A stretch of 64,000 nt of DNA from AP-15 sp963747735 (lineage in GTDB: Bacteria > Pseudomonadota > Alphaproteobacteria > ATCC43930 > CGMCC-115725). Shown here in pieces: positions 63,238-64,000 of the stretch (its first letter is position 1; every line of letters begins with the position of its first letter). The notes beneath the pieces were generated by a model. That model saw only the letters and a program-made list of their open reading frames with translations. It ran no database searches and was not told where the DNA came from. The DNA lies in the NCBI GenBank assembly GCA_963747735.1, contig CAVVGE010000006.1:534996-598995 (forward strand). The letters run 5' to 3'. Made by a program: the position numbers and the translations under genes.

Positions 63238-64000
63238 ATGGCACGCCAAACAAATCTTGGATCGTCAGCGCTGCTTACAGCGGGCTTCATACTTATCGGA
63301 TTGGCGGGAACGGCCTTCGCCGCATTTCCCGGCAGTAACGGTCGCATATCTTTTGTAAGCGGGCCGGACATCTACACCATGAATTCCGACGGGAGCGATG
63401 CCGTCAACTCACGAGCCTGGGCCCCAATAATTCCGCAAACTGGCAATCCTGGTCGCCTGACGGACGGCAGCTTGTGTTCTCCGAGTTCCCTCCGAATGTG
63501 CCCGCACAGCTCTGGCTGATGAATGGTGATGGAAGCAATCAGCATTTGCTGCTGAGCGATGCCACCGACGCTGCATACTTTCCTAAGCTTTTCACCGGAC
63601 GGTAAGGAGGTGGTCTTCAGCCGCTGCCCACCAAACAGTCAAGGTGACGCCTGCGCCATCTATCGGGTGCGGAAGGACGGAACCGGCCTCACTGCGCTCA
63701 CCCCGTCTGAGCCTGGCACGAATGATTTTTGGCCCTTCTATTCTCCCGACGGCTTCACGATTGCATTCCAGAGTTTGATAGGGGGGGCGTGCTCGGCGCG
63801 TTCTATCTGATGAACGCGGATGGGTCCAATGTCCGTCGGCTCACCCCGCCTGAAATTGGTGCGTTCTATGCCAGTTGGTCGCCGGACGGGGGCAAAATTG
63901 CGTTCGCGAGCCACTGCTGCGATCCACAGAACGTGGACATTTGGGTAATCAACCTCGACGGGAACGAGCTCAAGCGGCTCACTGGGAGTGCCCAAACCGA
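63238..64000 (+). pseudogene. Secreted TolB-like PD40 propeller protein, frameshifted and cut by the window end
   Basis: ATG 63238 follows GAGG and opens a signal peptide (SSALLTAGFILIGLAGTAFA). PD40 blades follow over changing frames: SNGRISFVSGPDIYTMNSDG; then WQSWSPDGRQLVFSEFPPNV; then FSPDGKEVVFSRCPPNSQGD; YSPDGFTIAFQSLIGG; and ASWSPDGGKIAFASHCC up to the end. Frame changes fall near 63,410, 63,590 and 63,790. TolB-like propellers bind other proteins or ligands in the periplasm. It is divergent from the CadC-like gene with about 150 bases between starts. The C-terminus lies outside. Confidence 0.75.

Overview
The window reads as two unlike blocks. Bases 1 to about 8,950 have high GC and alphaproteobacterial character: a tRNA-Thr(TGT) of the alphaproteobacterial type, a REP-like palindrome, a PEP-CTERM protein, a DHA2 drug exporter, a Gfo/Idh/MocA oxidoreductase and an HpaB-type hydroxylase. 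From about 9,000 on, GC falls and the gene content is that of Acidobacteriota (Solibacter/Bryobacter-like): an ADOP-type MacB/FtsX permease, BlaI/M56 pairs, a sigma factor (TIGR02999-like) with a Ser/Thr kinase-TPR protein, winged-helix/beta-propeller CadC-like proteins, RepA_C paralogues and an ADHFE1-like dehydrogenase. The change falls inside a truncated M56 gene, so an assembly chimera from a metagenome is at least as likely as gene transfer. Many genes carry single-base frameshifts that are restored in another frame, often near homopolymers, so many broken genes are probably sequence errors.

Layout. 1-8.9 kb: alphaproteobacterial block. 9.0-9.8 kb: truncated M56 and BlaI with operator. 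9.97-11.9 kb: complete group II intron with its reverse transcriptase. 12-17.5 kb: GntR/glyoxalase pair, membrane protein, DEAD-box helicase, greB, Tat-exported sugar-phosphate isomerase-like protein. 17.8-24 kb: plasmid or integrative-element relic with two repA copies, a truncated ssb, IS110, a transposase pseudogene, a 3' tRNA-Gly fragment and a PIN toxin-antitoxin pair. 24.1-27.2 kb: minus-strand detoxification-type genes (carboxymuconolactone decarboxylase-like, cupin, DUF2255, aldo/keto reductase, lipocalin-like). 27.3-29.7 kb: gene fragments, an ORF-less group II intron and dispersed repeats. 29.8-34.5 kb: O-methyltransferase/AraC pair, small proteins and fragments. 34.5-43.9 kb: ADHFE1-like dehydrogenase, a SoxR-type regulator with operator in front of a translationally coupled SDR/QueA-like pair, M23, CPBP and di-haem proteins. 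44.1-48.8 kb: sigma factor, secretin-less hypothetical protein and Ser/Thr kinase. 49.5-57 kb: winged-helix pseudogene, AraC fragment, GNAT, a BlaI plus M56-HlyD fusion operon, repeats and a propeller fragment. 57.1-64 kb: ADOP permease, NmrA fragment, CadC-like pseudogene and a secreted propeller protein running off the end.

How the parts work together. The clearest regulatory units are (i) BlaI with its palindromic operators controlling an M56 metalloprotease fused to an efflux-adaptor-like domain, about 2 kb from a MacB-like permease; (ii) a SoxR-like [2Fe-2S] regulator with an 8-bp inverted repeat inside a 19-bp promoter spacer, facing a small ORF, an SDR and a QueA-like gene; and (iii) sigma factor, hypothetical protein and kinase in one minus-strand array. 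Dispersed repeats of 76-258 bp sit at the edges of truncated genes through the acidobacterial block and mark where it has been rearranged. No CRISPR array or rRNA gene was seen.
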